Below are positions 42,581-50,928 of a DNA stretch of 64,000 nucleotides, piece after piece. The stretch is from Sporosarcina quadrami. Lineage in GTDB: Bacteria > Bacillota > Bacilli > Bacillales_A > Planococcaceae. Every line of letters starts with the position of its first letter. The stretch's first letter is position 1. Both the position numbers and the translations under genes were made by a program. The stretch is from NCBI RefSeq assembly GCF_014836615.1, contig NZ_JACSQN010000013.1, forward strand, positions 1 through 64,000. Reading direction: 5' to 3'. A model generated the notes under the pieces. The model saw nothing but the letters and a program-made list of their open reading frames with translations. It was not told the DNA's origin and made no database searches.

Positions 42581-43514
42581 TTTTACAGAGGATCTTTTTG
42601 ATGAAAGGAAGATTAAAAAGGCGATAAGAAAAGGGAAAAGCAAGTCAATCATTACAATCGTTTTCGTTTCAATAATAGTATTTGTCGTACTAAGCATAGC
42701 TAATTTTGCTATTTCCACCTACTACAGTGAAAAGGCGTATAAGCAATGGGATGCTTACGTTCGCCTTACTACTCCGAATGGTTATATTAGTGAAACGGTG
42801 GATTCGAATGGAATAGTAGGTGGCCAGAGTCATTATAAAGTTTCCAAGGATATGAAGATAAAGTCAATCGTAATCGAACAAAGTCAATATTATTATGGTT
42901 TGAAATCCGCCTCTTTAATTTCAAGAGGTCATGGTGGCAGTATCGGAATCACTGGCGATGACTGGCAGTTTACATATAAAGAAAATGGATGGCGCGAAAT
43001 GCTGTTTTTCCATCCAGATGTAACGTATAAAAAATATAAAAACGATGAAGATCTCATTAATGGAATGGAAGGCGATAAAATCTATGAAGTAGCCCTCTCT
43101 TTTGATAAGCCCTATAAGTTTAGTGAACTTCCTTTATACGGACTTCCTGAAATGACTTGGTTCTGGTTGAATACCTACAGCGAAAGCCAATTAGGTATCA
43201 TGCAAGAAGACGCAGAAAACCACGATTGGTCATCGACTTTTGTGCGAGAACACGGAGCTTTAGGTTTCTCAATTAACACTGCAATTCCCTCCCCTAACGA
43301 CTTTAAAAGTGGATATGCTAACTTTCTAAAGCTTCTGCAGACGAGTGCATATATAGACCATGAGAAAGCCTATAGTAAGATGAAAGATATGAAACCAGAA
43401 GATGTAGAAGTATTAGGAATCGTCATTTATGGCACAAAGAGTGAAATAGAAGAGATTATTAAAAAGCCGGTGATTAAAGCAGCTTCCTTAGGTGGTGTCA
43501 TTGATAATTATTGA
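42573..43514 (+). CDS. Anti-sigma factor with Sigma_reg_N/C-type domains (pair 3)
   Basis: The 313-aa protein has a short charged cytoplasmic segment (MDDFTEDLFDERKIKKAIRK), a transmembrane helix at about 25-46 and a ~265-residue outer domain. The plan and FDERKIKKAIRKGKSKS start match the sigma factor regulator N-terminal family; the outer part would be the matching C-terminal family. The start at 42573 has GGAGG upstream and lies inside the sigma gene, so translation is coupled. A terminator follows. Confidence 0.85.
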   Translation: MDDFTEDLFDERKIKKAIRKGKSKSIITIVFVSIIVFVVLSIANFAISTYYSEKAYKQWDAYVRLTTPNGYISETVDSNGIVGGQSHYKVSKDMKIKSIVIEQSQYYYGLKSASLISRGHGGSIGITGDDWQFTYKENGWREMLFFHPDVTYKKYKNDEDLINGMEGDKIYEVALSFDKPYKFSELPLYGLPEMTWFWLNTYSESQLGIMQEDAENHDWSSTFVREHGALGFSINTAIPSPNDFKSGYANFLKLLQTSAYIDHEKAYSKMKDMKPEDVEVLGIVIYGTKSEIEEIIKKPVIKAASLGGVIDNY

Positions 43515-43538
43515 TCAATGACTTGTGGTAAAGTTGAA

Positions 43539-43577
43539 AGGCCGCTACTTCATGTGCGAATTAGCGGTCTTTTTTTC
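43539..43577 (+). terminator. Intrinsic terminator after sigma pair 3
   Basis: AGGCCGCTA and TAGCGGTCT form a 9-bp stem with one G-T pair, followed by T7. Confidence 0.85.
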
Positions 43578-43621
43578 GCACTTTATTTAATGAATGAACT
43601 ACTTACCCAAGTACTTCTCTT

Positions 43622-44035
43622 TTATTTCACAACCGTCACAGGACAATCCACATGCTTCATCACTTTATGGCTGACGCTGCCAAGCACCATTTCCTGGAAC
43701 GTACTTAATCCTCGGCTGCCGATTACGAGCTGATCAATCTCTTTGTCATTCACATATTTAATGATTTCAAGACTAGGCGTACCCTTTAACATAGTAACGT
43801 CCGCCTTCACACCCGCTTCTGTCGCGAGTTCAAGAATCGGATGCACTTTCTGTTCACGTTTCAATGAAAGGCTTTCCGGACTTTGCGCTAACAAACGTTC
43901 ATCTTTTGCCTTGTTGTAGTCCGCTACATAGATAATTTCCAAATGGGCTTCCGGTACATATTGTGCAAGTTGTATCGCATGTTTTGCCGCACGCAACGCA
44001 TTTTCAGACCCGTCAATCGCCACAGCTATCTTCAT
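43622..44035 (-). CDS. Universal stress protein UspA family
   Basis: The 137-aa protein begins VAIDGSENALRAAKHAIQL and carries the ATP-binding signature G-x2-G-x9-G-S-x-S (IGSRGLSTFQEMVLGSVSH). Such proteins bind ATP and accumulate under starvation or redox stress. The gene is 24 bp downstream of the SulP transporter on the same strand, so both probably share a transcript; SulP-UspA pairs and fusions are common, suggesting a regulatory link between anion uptake and the Usp protein. Confidence 0.93.
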   Translation of the reverse strand: MKIAVAIDGSENALRAAKHAIQLAQYVPEAHLEIIYVADYNKAKDERLLAQSPESLSLKREQKVHPILELATEAGVKADVTMLKGTPSLEIIKYVNDKEIDQLVIGSRGLSTFQEMVLGSVSHKVMKHVDCPVTVVK

Positions 44036-44059
44036 ATGGGTTCCTCCCTGATTGTCATT

Positions 44060-45469
44060 TTAAAGTAACTTTTTGTATATTTGCTCACTTGAAGAGTTTA
44101 ATCCTACAATCTTCACTTTCACACCTTTTCCTTCGAGCTTCTGAACCACTTTGAAGATTGCCCCTACCGCCGATTCATCCCACAACTGACTGTCTTCAAA
44201 ATTAATGACAATATCCTCTTCGGTCACGTTATCAAATGACTGGATGAACTTTGTTGTGGAAGCGAAGAATAATGGTCCTTTGATTTTGTATTGCCCTTCA
44301 TGACTTGTGACGGTCACGCGCGAAATTTTTGCGACGAAGAACAACGCACTTAAGATCACACCGACGACAACACCAATGGCGAGATTATGTGTGTATAAAA
44401 TAATGACAACTGTGATGAGCATGACAAGTGACTCCGTTCTTGGTGCCTGTTTCATGAACTTGAACGAACCCCAGTTGAATGTCGTCATACTGACCATAAT
44501 CATGACCCCTGCAAGAACGGGCATCGGAATCTTCGTCACCAGATCCCCTAGAACAATGATCAAGAACATTAAAAAGACACCTGCTGTAAACGTAGATAAA
44601 CGTCCGCGACCACCCGATTTAATATTAATAATCGATTGACCAATCAGTGCACAACCCGCCATACCACCGAAAAACCCAGTAATCGCGTTAGCAATCCCCT
44701 GCCCGCGCGCTTCCCGGTTTTTATTACTCGGCGTATCTGTCATATCGTCGAGCACTTGTGATGTCAGTAATGATTCTAATAAACCTACTATGGACAACGC
44801 TAGAGAGTATGGCAAAATGATCTTCAACGTTTCAAAATTCAACGGTATATCCGGAAAGAAAAATGTCGGCAATGAATTCGGCATCGTCCCCAAGTCACCG
44901 ATTGTCTGCATTTTCGCACCACTAAACAGCGCAATAGCCGTCATGACGACTATTGCAATGAGTGGCGCAGGAATAGCCGTGAAAAACCTCGGGATGGCAT
45001 ACACTAAAATCAATGTAATCATCGCGAATAGGAAAGCCGTTGTTGTAGACCCGAACCAATAGCCTAATTGGGACATGAAAATCATGATTCCTAACGCATT
45101 AACAAACCCGAGCATGACAGAATTGGGAATGAAGCGCATCAGATTTGCCACGCCAAGCCCCCCGAGAATTAGCTGAATGATCCCTGTTAGAATCGTTGCA
45201 GCAAGTACATATTGCAACCCGTGATCTGCCATCAAACTGACCAGCACCAACGCCATCGCTCCGGTCGCCGCCGAGATCAGGCCTGGTCGACCGCCTACAA
45301 AGGATGTAATAACAGCTATCGTAAATGACGCATATAACGCGACACGTGGATCGACGCCCACAATGAACGCAAAAGCCAATGCTTCAGGAATGAGTGCCAG
45401 TCCTACAACGATACCCGCTAGTAGATCTGCACGCACATTCCCAAACCATTGTTGTTTTAAACTATACAT
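44060..45469 (-). CDS. SulP family anion transporter with STAS domain
   Basis: The 469-aa protein has ~11-12 transmembrane segments with the SulP signature VGLALIPEALAFAFIVGVDP near the N-terminus and a cytoplasmic STAS domain from about residue 380 (IVINFEDSQLWDESAVGAIF). SulP proteins carry sulfate, bicarbonate or other anions by proton or sodium symport. In Bacillus the group includes YbaR/YvdB. It starts at ATG 45469 and is divergent from the TsuA-like gene across array A5. Confidence 0.93.
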   Translation of the reverse strand: MYSLKQQWFGNVRADLLAGIVVGLALIPEALAFAFIVGVDPRVALYASFTIAVITSFVGGRPGLISAATGAMALVLVSLMADHGLQYVLAATILTGIIQLILGGLGVANLMRFIPNSVMLGFVNALGIMIFMSQLGYWFGSTTTAFLFAMITLILVYAIPRFFTAIPAPLIAIVVMTAIALFSGAKMQTIGDLGTMPNSLPTFFFPDIPLNFETLKIILPYSLALSIVGLLESLLTSQVLDDMTDTPSNKNREARGQGIANAITGFFGGMAGCALIGQSIINIKSGGRGRLSTFTAGVFLMFLIIVLGDLVTKIPMPVLAGVMIMVSMTTFNWGSFKFMKQAPRTESLVMLITVVIILYTHNLAIGVVVGVILSALFFVAKISRVTVTSHEGQYKIKGPLFFASTTKFIQSFDNVTEEDIVINFEDSQLWDESAVGAIFKVVQKLEGKGVKVKIVGLNSSSEQIYKKLL

Positions 45470-45598
45470 ATTCCTAAAGTGCCCCTCTCATGATGATTGC
45501 AATACTATTTTTTATACCAATAATAGAATGTCATTAGCATAACATTTTTATCCCCTTCAATGATACATTCGATATTTCCCAGCCATTGAAGAATTTAT

Positions 45599-45764
45599 AT
45601 TGTGTTGCGGCGGTGTTTAATTGCGTTACGACGGCGTTTGATTGTGCTACGGACCCGTTTGATTGTGCTATGGCCCTGTTTGGTTGCGTTGCGCTGGGTT
45701 GATTGTGTTGCGACGGTATTGGATTGTGCTACGGCCACATTTGATTGTGTTACAGAATTAGGGA
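45599..45764. repeat. 21-bp tandem array A5 (8 units)
   Basis: Units begin at 45599, 45620, 45641, 45662, 45683 (19 bp), 45702, 45723 and 45744 with ATTGTGTTGCG, ATTGCGTTACG, ATTGTGCTACGG and close variants; tails end mostly GTTTG. It lies in the 356-bp divergent region between the SulP and TsuA-like genes, leaving ~130 bp and ~60 bp for promoters on either side. Confidence 0.93.
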
Positions 45765-45825
45765 CTTGCTTTCTCACTTATTAGGACTAAAATAGAAAAG
45801 TACTTTAGATGAGGAGCAACTAGAC

Positions 45826-47034
45826 ATGAAAACAATCATTCAACCAATTTTTCAACGCTATTGGAATCCCTATGTTGTATTACTAATTGCAGGGATCCTC
45901 AGCGCTCTATACTTTGGCCTAACTTCAACGGTTTGGGCAGTCACTGGTGAATTCACACGTCTCGGAGGAGATCTTCTAAAGCTGTTCGGCGTTGATATTT
46001 CAGGTTGGCAATATTATGACATGGTCCATCTACAAGGTTCGACATGGAACCGTCCTGATGGCTGGATTGTCTGGGGAATGTTTGCGGGTGCCCTAATCAT
46101 GGTGTTATTGAGTAATAACTTCAAGATTCGGCGTCCCCAACAGAAACGCCGTTACGTCCAAGGACTTGTCGGTGGCATTATCGCCGGGTTCGGTGCGCGT
46201 TTAGCACTTGGTTGTAACTTGGCTGCATTTTTCACAGGCGTTCCGCAGTTCTCCTTCCACTCGTGGATCTTCATCGTCGCTACTGGAATTGGAACTTATT
46301 TCGGCGCAAAACTAACGAAGACACGCTGGTGGAAAGGTCGTCCTACTTTAACAAAAGGCGCCGCGAAACCTTCTACAGTCAAGAAGCGCATCATTCAGCC
46401 TTATATTGGCAGTGCAATTGCGATTGTCTACATCGGTCTGATGATATACTTCTTTGCAACCGATCAACAACTGCTTGGATTCGGAGCATTATTTGGACTC
46501 GCATTCGGCATTCTGATAGAACGCGGACAGATCTGTTTCACTTCAGCCTTCCGTGACCTGTTCCTTGTAGGACGCAGTGTCATGGCAAAAGCAATCATTG
46601 TTGGAATGGCTATCAGTTCCATCATTACCGTCTTCATTATTTCCGTATATGACTTGACGCCCATCACTCAAATAGCTGCATTAAGCACGTTTGTTGGTGG
46701 CGTATTGTTCGGGCTCGGCATTGTCATGGCTTCAGGCTGTGAAACCGGAATGATGTACAGGCTAATGGAAGGTCAAGTCCTCTTCTTGCCTGTCTTTGCC
46801 GGCAATATTATCGGCGCCACTTTCCTCGCTTATGCATGGGATCATCTAGGTGTGTATAATGTATTGGCAAAAGGCGGAACGAAGATCAACTTGTTGGATT
46901 CCATTGGCCCAGTCGGCGCGATTATTGCAACGCTCGCTATGCTAGGCATACTTTACGCTCTAACAATTTTCCAAGAAAAACGCTATCATCGCAACTTGAC
47001 GATGAAGAGAGGAGTGAAAACACATGCAAGCTGA
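45826..47034 (+). CDS. tsuA: YeeE/YedE family thiosulfate transporter (TsuA-like)
   Basis: The 402-aa polytopic protein shows the internal repeat of YeeE: ARLALGCNLAAFFTGVPQFS in the first half and GIVMASGCETGMMYRLMEGQ in the second, each with the cysteine that touches thiosulfate in TsuA. A third cysteine lies in ERGQICFTSAFRD. TsuA takes up thiosulfate together with the small TusA-like partner TsuB. GATGAGGAGC lies upstream of the ATG. It overlaps the TusA-like gene by 11 nt, supporting the pair. Confidence 0.9.
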   Translation: MKTIIQPIFQRYWNPYVVLLIAGILSALYFGLTSTVWAVTGEFTRLGGDLLKLFGVDISGWQYYDMVHLQGSTWNRPDGWIVWGMFAGALIMVLLSNNFKIRRPQQKRRYVQGLVGGIIAGFGARLALGCNLAAFFTGVPQFSFHSWIFIVATGIGTYFGAKLTKTRWWKGRPTLTKGAAKPSTVKKRIIQPYIGSAIAIVYIGLMIYFFATDQQLLGFGALFGLAFGILIERGQICFTSAFRDLFLVGRSVMAKAIIVGMAISSIITVFIISVYDLTPITQIAALSTFVGGVLFGLGIVMASGCETGMMYRLMEGQVLFLPVFAGNIIGATFLAYAWDHLGVYNVLAKGGTKINLLDSIGPVGAIIATLAMLGILYALTIFQEKRYHRNLTMKRGVKTHAS

Positions 47035-47263
47035 ACAGGAAGCCGATTTCACACTCGATCTGCGCGGAGAATCTTGTCCCTATCCCGTTATCTACACATT
47101 AGAGGCACTGCAGGGCATGAATAAAGGGGAACTTTTACAAGTAATCACCGATTGCCCAGGCTCATTCCGCAATGTCCCGGAAGAAGCGATAGCGCATGGC
47201 TACACTTTAGCACAAGATCCGGTAAAGAATGGACAGGAATACCTCTTTTATATTTATGCATGA
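47024..47263 (+). CDS. tsuB: TusA-like sulfur carrier protein (TsuB-like)
   Basis: The 79-aa protein has the CPYP motif (C18) after a short first strand (DLRGESCPYPVIYTLEAL), the sulfur-carrying site of TusA/YeeD proteins. In the YeeE-YeeD system this partner accepts or processes thiosulfate sulfur at the inner face of the transporter. GAGGAGTGA lies inside the end of the transporter gene. Coupled translation is likely. Confidence 0.92.
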   Translation: MQAEQEADFTLDLRGESCPYPVIYTLEALQGMNKGELLQVITDCPGSFRNVPEEAIAHGYTLAQDPVKNGQEYLFYIYA

Positions 47264-47330
47264 GAAAAAGTAGAAGCAGAACATAATTACAACCCTTAAC
47301 GTCATATTAGTACGTTAAAGGGGTGAGATT

Positions 47331-47507
47331 ATGGGCTTTTGGTATTTCTTACTGTTATTTGCGGGCATCTTTTTTGTCGGCAAAGGGCTACTTGGAAAGA
47401 AAAAATTCGGATGGATATTCGGAGGTCTATTATGTATTTCGTTATCAATCTTTATGTTTTCACCAGGAAGTGATGAGATCATTTCGAAGATATTCAATTT
47501 AGGTTGA
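47331..47507 (+). CDS. Small membrane protein, 58 aa
   Basis: From ATG at 47331, with AAAGGGGTGAG upstream, a 58-codon frame encodes MGFWYFLLLFAGIFFVGKGL, a basic loop (LGKKKFG), a second hydrophobic helix and an acidic end. Two transmembrane helices. The ribosome site, composition and the terminator 10 nt after the stop codon support a real gene. It follows the TsuA/TsuB-like pair by 67 bp and may be the third gene of that operon. Function unknown. Confidence 0.75.
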   Translation: MGFWYFLLLFAGIFFVGKGLLGKKKFGWIFGGLLCISLSIFMFSPGSDEIISKIFNLG

Positions 47508-47516
47508 TGTTTATAA

Positions 47517-47556
47517 AAACCGCTAATTCTTACGAGAATTAGCGGTTTTTTTACAT
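47517..47556. terminator. Intrinsic terminator between convergent units
   Basis: AAAACCGCTAATTCT and AGAATTAGCGGTTTT form a 15-bp stem with a TACG-type loop, followed by T-run on the plus strand; the minus strand also has a T-run. Confidence 0.9.
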
Positions 47557-47582
47557 ATTTTTATTGACATTTCTCTACTCTA

Positions 47583-48809
47583 TCACGCCCAAAGCCACTT
47601 CCAAATCTCTTTCGGCGTAGCATTTTTTCCATACATCAAAATTCCGATCTTGAATATCTTCCCGGCCGCTTTCATCACGAGCCAGATCGCTGCGAATAAT
47701 ACAACTAAGCTAATACCTATCTCGATCCACGGCCATTCTTCCAGTAACGAAAGTCGCATGATCCAGACCGCTGGCGCAGTGAATGGAATGAACGAACCGA
47801 TTTTCGCGATGATGCCGCTAGGATCACCGATAATTGGTCCGATGAAAATAAGCGGTAGAAACGGAAGCATCATGACTAGACCTTGGAAATTGCTTGTCGA
47901 TGTCATATCTTCCACTGTTGCACCGATTGCAACGAAAATGGCGGCGAACAACAAGTAGCCGGCAATTGCCAAGATGACTAAAAGCGCTAGCTGCGGTACG
48001 AATAAATACTCAATAATTGGTAAGTCACTTTTCCAAGCGAGGATTGGCAATCCAATTCCCAACCAAACAATGACTTGGGTAATACCTAGCACAAAATAGC
48101 CAATAATCTTCCCTTGCATCAATTCACCTGGCGTCACAGACGATAAGATAATTTCCGCTACTTTTTCTTTTTTCTCCTGAGAAGCAGACGTAAAGATCAT
48201 CATTCCTGTCATGACGCTTGAAAACAAGATAATCGCCGCAAATGCGCCTGGTATAATTTGCTTCAACGGATCATTGTCGTCCTCTAACAGTTCTCCACCA
48301 TTATCTAGCTCTTGCCAATCAGCTTGCTGAACAGAGACTCCTTTTGCAATTACATTTTTCTGTTCGTCAGATAAGTCGAGCTGATCCAGTTGCAATTGAC
48401 GCAAAGGGGCTTCCAGCATGTACGCTTCAAACAGAAAACTTTCATCGACATCTTCACCCTTATAGACTTGTACGACTCCATCATTCAGTGCCTGTTCAGT
48501 GAGCGGGATATATACCGCATTTTCTTCCAAGGCTGCTTGCTGCCCCATTTCATCCTCACTTAAATCGGTTACATGCACTTTCCAATGTAATTGCTCGTCT
48601 TTCACTAGCTGTTCTATGTCTTGCGCAACCCCCAGCTCATCTGCAATAAAAACATCAATCATTTTCTTTTCGTCATTGCCACCAAATAATTGGGGTACAA
48701 AATAGAATAGCGCAAAGAAAGCTGGTGTCAGCAACAGTGAAATGATGAAGGATTTATTCATCATATTTCTCTTAATCTCCCATTTTGCCACTTTAAAACT
48801 ATTACGCAT
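47583..48809 (-). CDS. ABC-2 type permease (NatB/YhaP-like)
   Basis: The 408-aa protein has one N-terminal transmembrane helix (about 20-40), a ~140-residue extracytoplasmic loop rich in acidic residues, and five or six helices in the C-terminal half with SASQEKKEKVAEIILSSVTP, the NatB/YhaP pattern. The start at 48809 has GAGGAGAG upstream and overlaps the ATPase gene by 8 nt. NatAB-type systems export sodium or peptides; YhaQP has no firm substrate. It is last in a four-gene operon under a PadR regulator. Confidence 0.88.
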   Translation of the reverse strand: MRNSFKVAKWEIKRNMMNKSFIISLLLTPAFFALFYFVPQLFGGNDEKKMIDVFIADELGVAQDIEQLVKDEQLHWKVHVTDLSEDEMGQQAALEENAVYIPLTEQALNDGVVQVYKGEDVDESFLFEAYMLEAPLRQLQLDQLDLSDEQKNVIAKGVSVQQADWQELDNGGELLEDDNDPLKQIIPGAFAAIILFSSVMTGMMIFTSASQEKKEKVAEIILSSVTPGELMQGKIIGYFVLGITQVIVWLGIGLPILAWKSDLPIIEYLFVPQLALLVILAIAGYLLFAAIFVAIGATVEDMTSTSNFQGLVMMLPFLPLIFIGPIIGDPSGIIAKIGSFIPFTAPAVWIMRLSLLEEWPWIEIGISLVVLFAAIWLVMKAAGKIFKIGILMYGKNATPKEIWKWLWA

Positions 48810-49734
48810 GACTAGCACTCTCCTCTTTGATGATATGCCGGTCCGTCGCGATATCGATAAATATTTCATGCAAAGAAATCCGGTCGATGGATAGCTCTTG
48901 AATGGATAATGTCTCCGGCAATTGTTTGAGCCACTGTGGGACAACGACCTCCTGATTCAAATAAACGATTGATACATCGCCCTTTTGCTCCACCCGGCTA
49001 ACATGCGACAGTCGCTCCAATACCGCCGCCTCATTTTCCCCGCGAATCGTACATTTAAAGTTTGCGTATTCGTTTTTCACGTCGATCATCGTTCCCTCTA
49101 TCACTCTTTGGCCTCGGTGAATCATAAACAATCGGTCACATATTTCCTCAACCATATTCATTTGATGGGAGGATAATAAAATCGCCGTACCACTCTGCGC
49201 AAGTTCCTTAATTTCACTTTTGAAGACTTCCTGACTGACAGGATCAAGTCCAGAAAATGGTTCATCTAGTATTAACAATTCCGGTTCATGAATGATGGAA
49301 CCGATAAACTGCACTTTCTGCGCCATCCCTTTCGATAATTCCTCAACAGAAACTTTTTCTTTTCCTTCAAGACCGAGCTTTGCCAAGTAGTGTAGCGCCC
49401 GTTCCTTTGCCTTCTTAATAGGATAATCCTTTAGCTCCGCCAAATATAAAATCATATCCATCACTTTGACATTTTTATAGAGTCCACGTTCTTCCGGCAA
49501 ATAGCCGATTTTATTTCGCGGAATTTCCCCAGCTTCACATTGATGAAACTTCACTATGCCTTCGTCCGGATAGAGGATTCCCATAATGCTGCGGATCGTA
49601 GTTGACTTTCCCGCACCATTCGGCCCGAGAACCGCCATAATTTCTCCTCTTTTGACATTGAAAGAGATATCTTTGACAATCTGTCTTTCCTTAAACGACT
49701 TGCCGAGTCCCTCGACAGTTAAAATGGTCTCCAC
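48802..49734 (-). CDS. ABC transporter ATP-binding protein (NatA/YhaQ-like)
   Basis: The 310-aa protein has Walker A GPNGAGKS (about 37-44), a slightly unusual signature LSKGMAQ in place of LSGGQ, Walker B LLILDEPFSG and a C-terminal domain of ~80 residues found in export ATPases of the NatA type. The start is GTG at 49734 with GGGGGATGA upstream. It pairs with the permease at 47583-48809. The operon also carries a DUF2812 protein and a PadR regulator, a combination common for Bacillus peptide or sodium exporters. Confidence 0.92.
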   Translation of the reverse strand: METILTVEGLGKSFKERQIVKDISFNVKRGEIMAVLGPNGAGKSTTIRSIMGILYPDEGIVKFHQCEAGEIPRNKIGYLPEERGLYKNVKVMDMILYLAELKDYPIKKAKERALHYLAKLGLEGKEKVSVEELSKGMAQKVQFIGSIIHEPELLILDEPFSGLDPVSQEVFKSEIKELAQSGTAILLSSHQMNMVEEICDRLFMIHRGQRVIEGTMIDVKNEYANFKCTIRGENEAAVLERLSHVSRVEQKGDVSIVYLNQEVVVPQWLKQLPETLSIQELSIDRISLHEIFIDIATDRHIIKEESASHA

Positions 49735-49755
49735 GATGCTTCATCCCCCATTCGT

Positions 49756-50277
49756 TCATTTTTTTAACTGATGATAAATTGTTGCCAAATATGTCATAAC
49801 CGAAGGAACCGCAAAGATAAGAGCAATATAAAAGGCAAATTGGCTAACCGTTTGAATCGTTCCGGAAGTGAAATTCATGAGTAATCCAAAAAGAACAGTC
49901 GGGACGACAGTATATATGGTCACCGATCTCACAGGAATCGCTAAACGGCTAATTTTATCCCGGGCAGACTCTGCATCACTATAAATCGGCACAGTTCCTT
50001 TGCCCGCCTTGAAAACATGCATATTATACTCTGTGCAAACATGTGTCCAACCAGCAATGGCAAACATACCAAAGTATTCGTCTTTTTCATCCGGCTCCAG
50101 CAGGCGATAATCAATGCTGTAGATCACGTCTTCGTTATCGCCTTTCTCCAACTCATATCCCGCACAACGAAACCGTTTCAAATGCCATCCTTGCATCGAT
50201 TCATGTCGTAACTTTTTCATATCGGCTGCTTCTGAAAAAGCCAATCCTGCCGACAATATATATTTTGTCTGGTTCAT
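49756..50277 (-). CDS. DUF2812 membrane protein
   Basis: The 173-aa protein has the DUF2812 pattern in its first ~110 residues (MQGWHLKRFRCAGYELEKGD, then GWTHVCTEYNMHVFKAGKG) and two transmembrane helices at about 118-137 and 142-165. DUF2812 proteins are regularly encoded next to PadR regulators and are thought to sense or modulate at the membrane, without proven function. The start overlaps the PadR stop codon as ATGA. Confidence 0.88.
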   Translation of the reverse strand: MNQTKYILSAGLAFSEAADMKKLRHESMQGWHLKRFRCAGYELEKGDNEDVIYSIDYRLLEPDEKDEYFGMFAIAGWTHVCTEYNMHVFKAGKGTVPIYSDAESARDKISRLAIPVRSVTIYTVVPTVLFGLLMNFTSGTIQTVSQFAFYIALIFAVPSVMTYLATIYHQLKK

Positions 50278-50594
50278 CCTATACTCCCCCTTTCAAGCCC
50301 CTTTTCCGCCATCTCAATCATCACTTTCCGTCGTGCGATATCAGCCTCTAGCGTTTGCCGCCCCACGTCCGTTAACACATACACTTTCCGTCGCGAATCC
50401 GACTCATCATGCATCACGATAAACTGCTCCTTCAGCAGTTTCTTAATAATTGTATATAACGAAGCCGGCCCAATTACAAATGCTCCTTTTGTCGTTTCTT
50501 CCACTAGGCTCATTACGGCATATCCATGCCGAGGCTCCGTAAGCGAAGCCATTATATAAAAAACAGAATCCGTCAGCGGCTCAAATAGCTTCAA
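50274..50594 (-). CDS. PadR family transcriptional regulator (short type)
   Basis: The 106-aa protein is a winged-helix regulator of the short PadR type: DSVFYIMASLTEPRHGYAVM, then the wing region VYVLTDVGRQTLEADIAR. The start is TTG at 50594, with AGGAGGAG upstream. It heads the operon PadR-DUF2812-ATPase-permease, all coupled. A near-perfect palindrome at 50636-50664 directly upstream is its probable operator, so it likely represses its own operon until an inducer is bound. Confidence 0.93.
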   Translation of the reverse strand: MKLFEPLTDSVFYIMASLTEPRHGYAVMSLVEETTKGAFVIGPASLYTIIKKLLKEQFIVMHDESDSRRKVYVLTDVGRQTLEADIARRKVMIEMAEKGLERGSIG

Positions 50595-50635
50595 TTTGCG
50601 CTCCTCCTACTGTATCGCTTTATGATATATCTAAT

Positions 50636-50664
50636 AATGTTATATCATAAAGTGATATAACATT
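50636..50664. promoter_or_regulatory. PadR operator palindrome
   Basis: Two perfect 12-bp arms (AATGTTATATCA and complement) are separated by TAAAG. The ATGT-ACAT outline is that of known PadR operators. A second partial copy of the half-site (TATGATATATC) lies closer to the gene, near 50621-50631. Confidence 0.8.
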
Positions 50665-50859
50665 TCAACATGAGATTTTTTCTTTAATTAAATAAATTCA
50701 TAGAAACAGGAATGCTATAGTTGTAATAGACAATTATAGATAAGAAATTGAAGCAGAGAATAATGGCAGATAAGCATCCTTGATGCGCATGGATGATTAC
50801 CCTCACAATCGTGAGTCCCCCTCCCCTCCGTTTGACTGTTTATTTTAGGTGCAGGCATC

Positions 50860-50928
50860 AAAAAAAGAGTGTCCGTGCAAGGAACAAATGTGATTGTTAC
50901 ACATCCACTTTGTTTCTTGCATAGACAC
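50860..50928 (-). terminator. Long hairpin / terminator on the minus strand
   Basis: GTGTC-TGCAAG-AACAAA and its complement form a ~25-bp interrupted stem with a short AT loop; on the minus strand T7 follows. It could end leftward transcription from the FMN reductase operon, though it is ~360 bp beyond the last gene. The 696-bp region 50595-51290 otherwise holds the PadR operator and no convincing gene. Confidence 0.6.

Noticed and set aside
6330-45764. CRISPR interpretation of the 21-bp arrays
   Set aside because: Units are contiguous and degenerate, heads are only ~10 bp, there are no unique spacers and no cas genes.
45595-45784. 60-codon frames on both strands
   Set aside because: Products of array A5, without ribosome sites.
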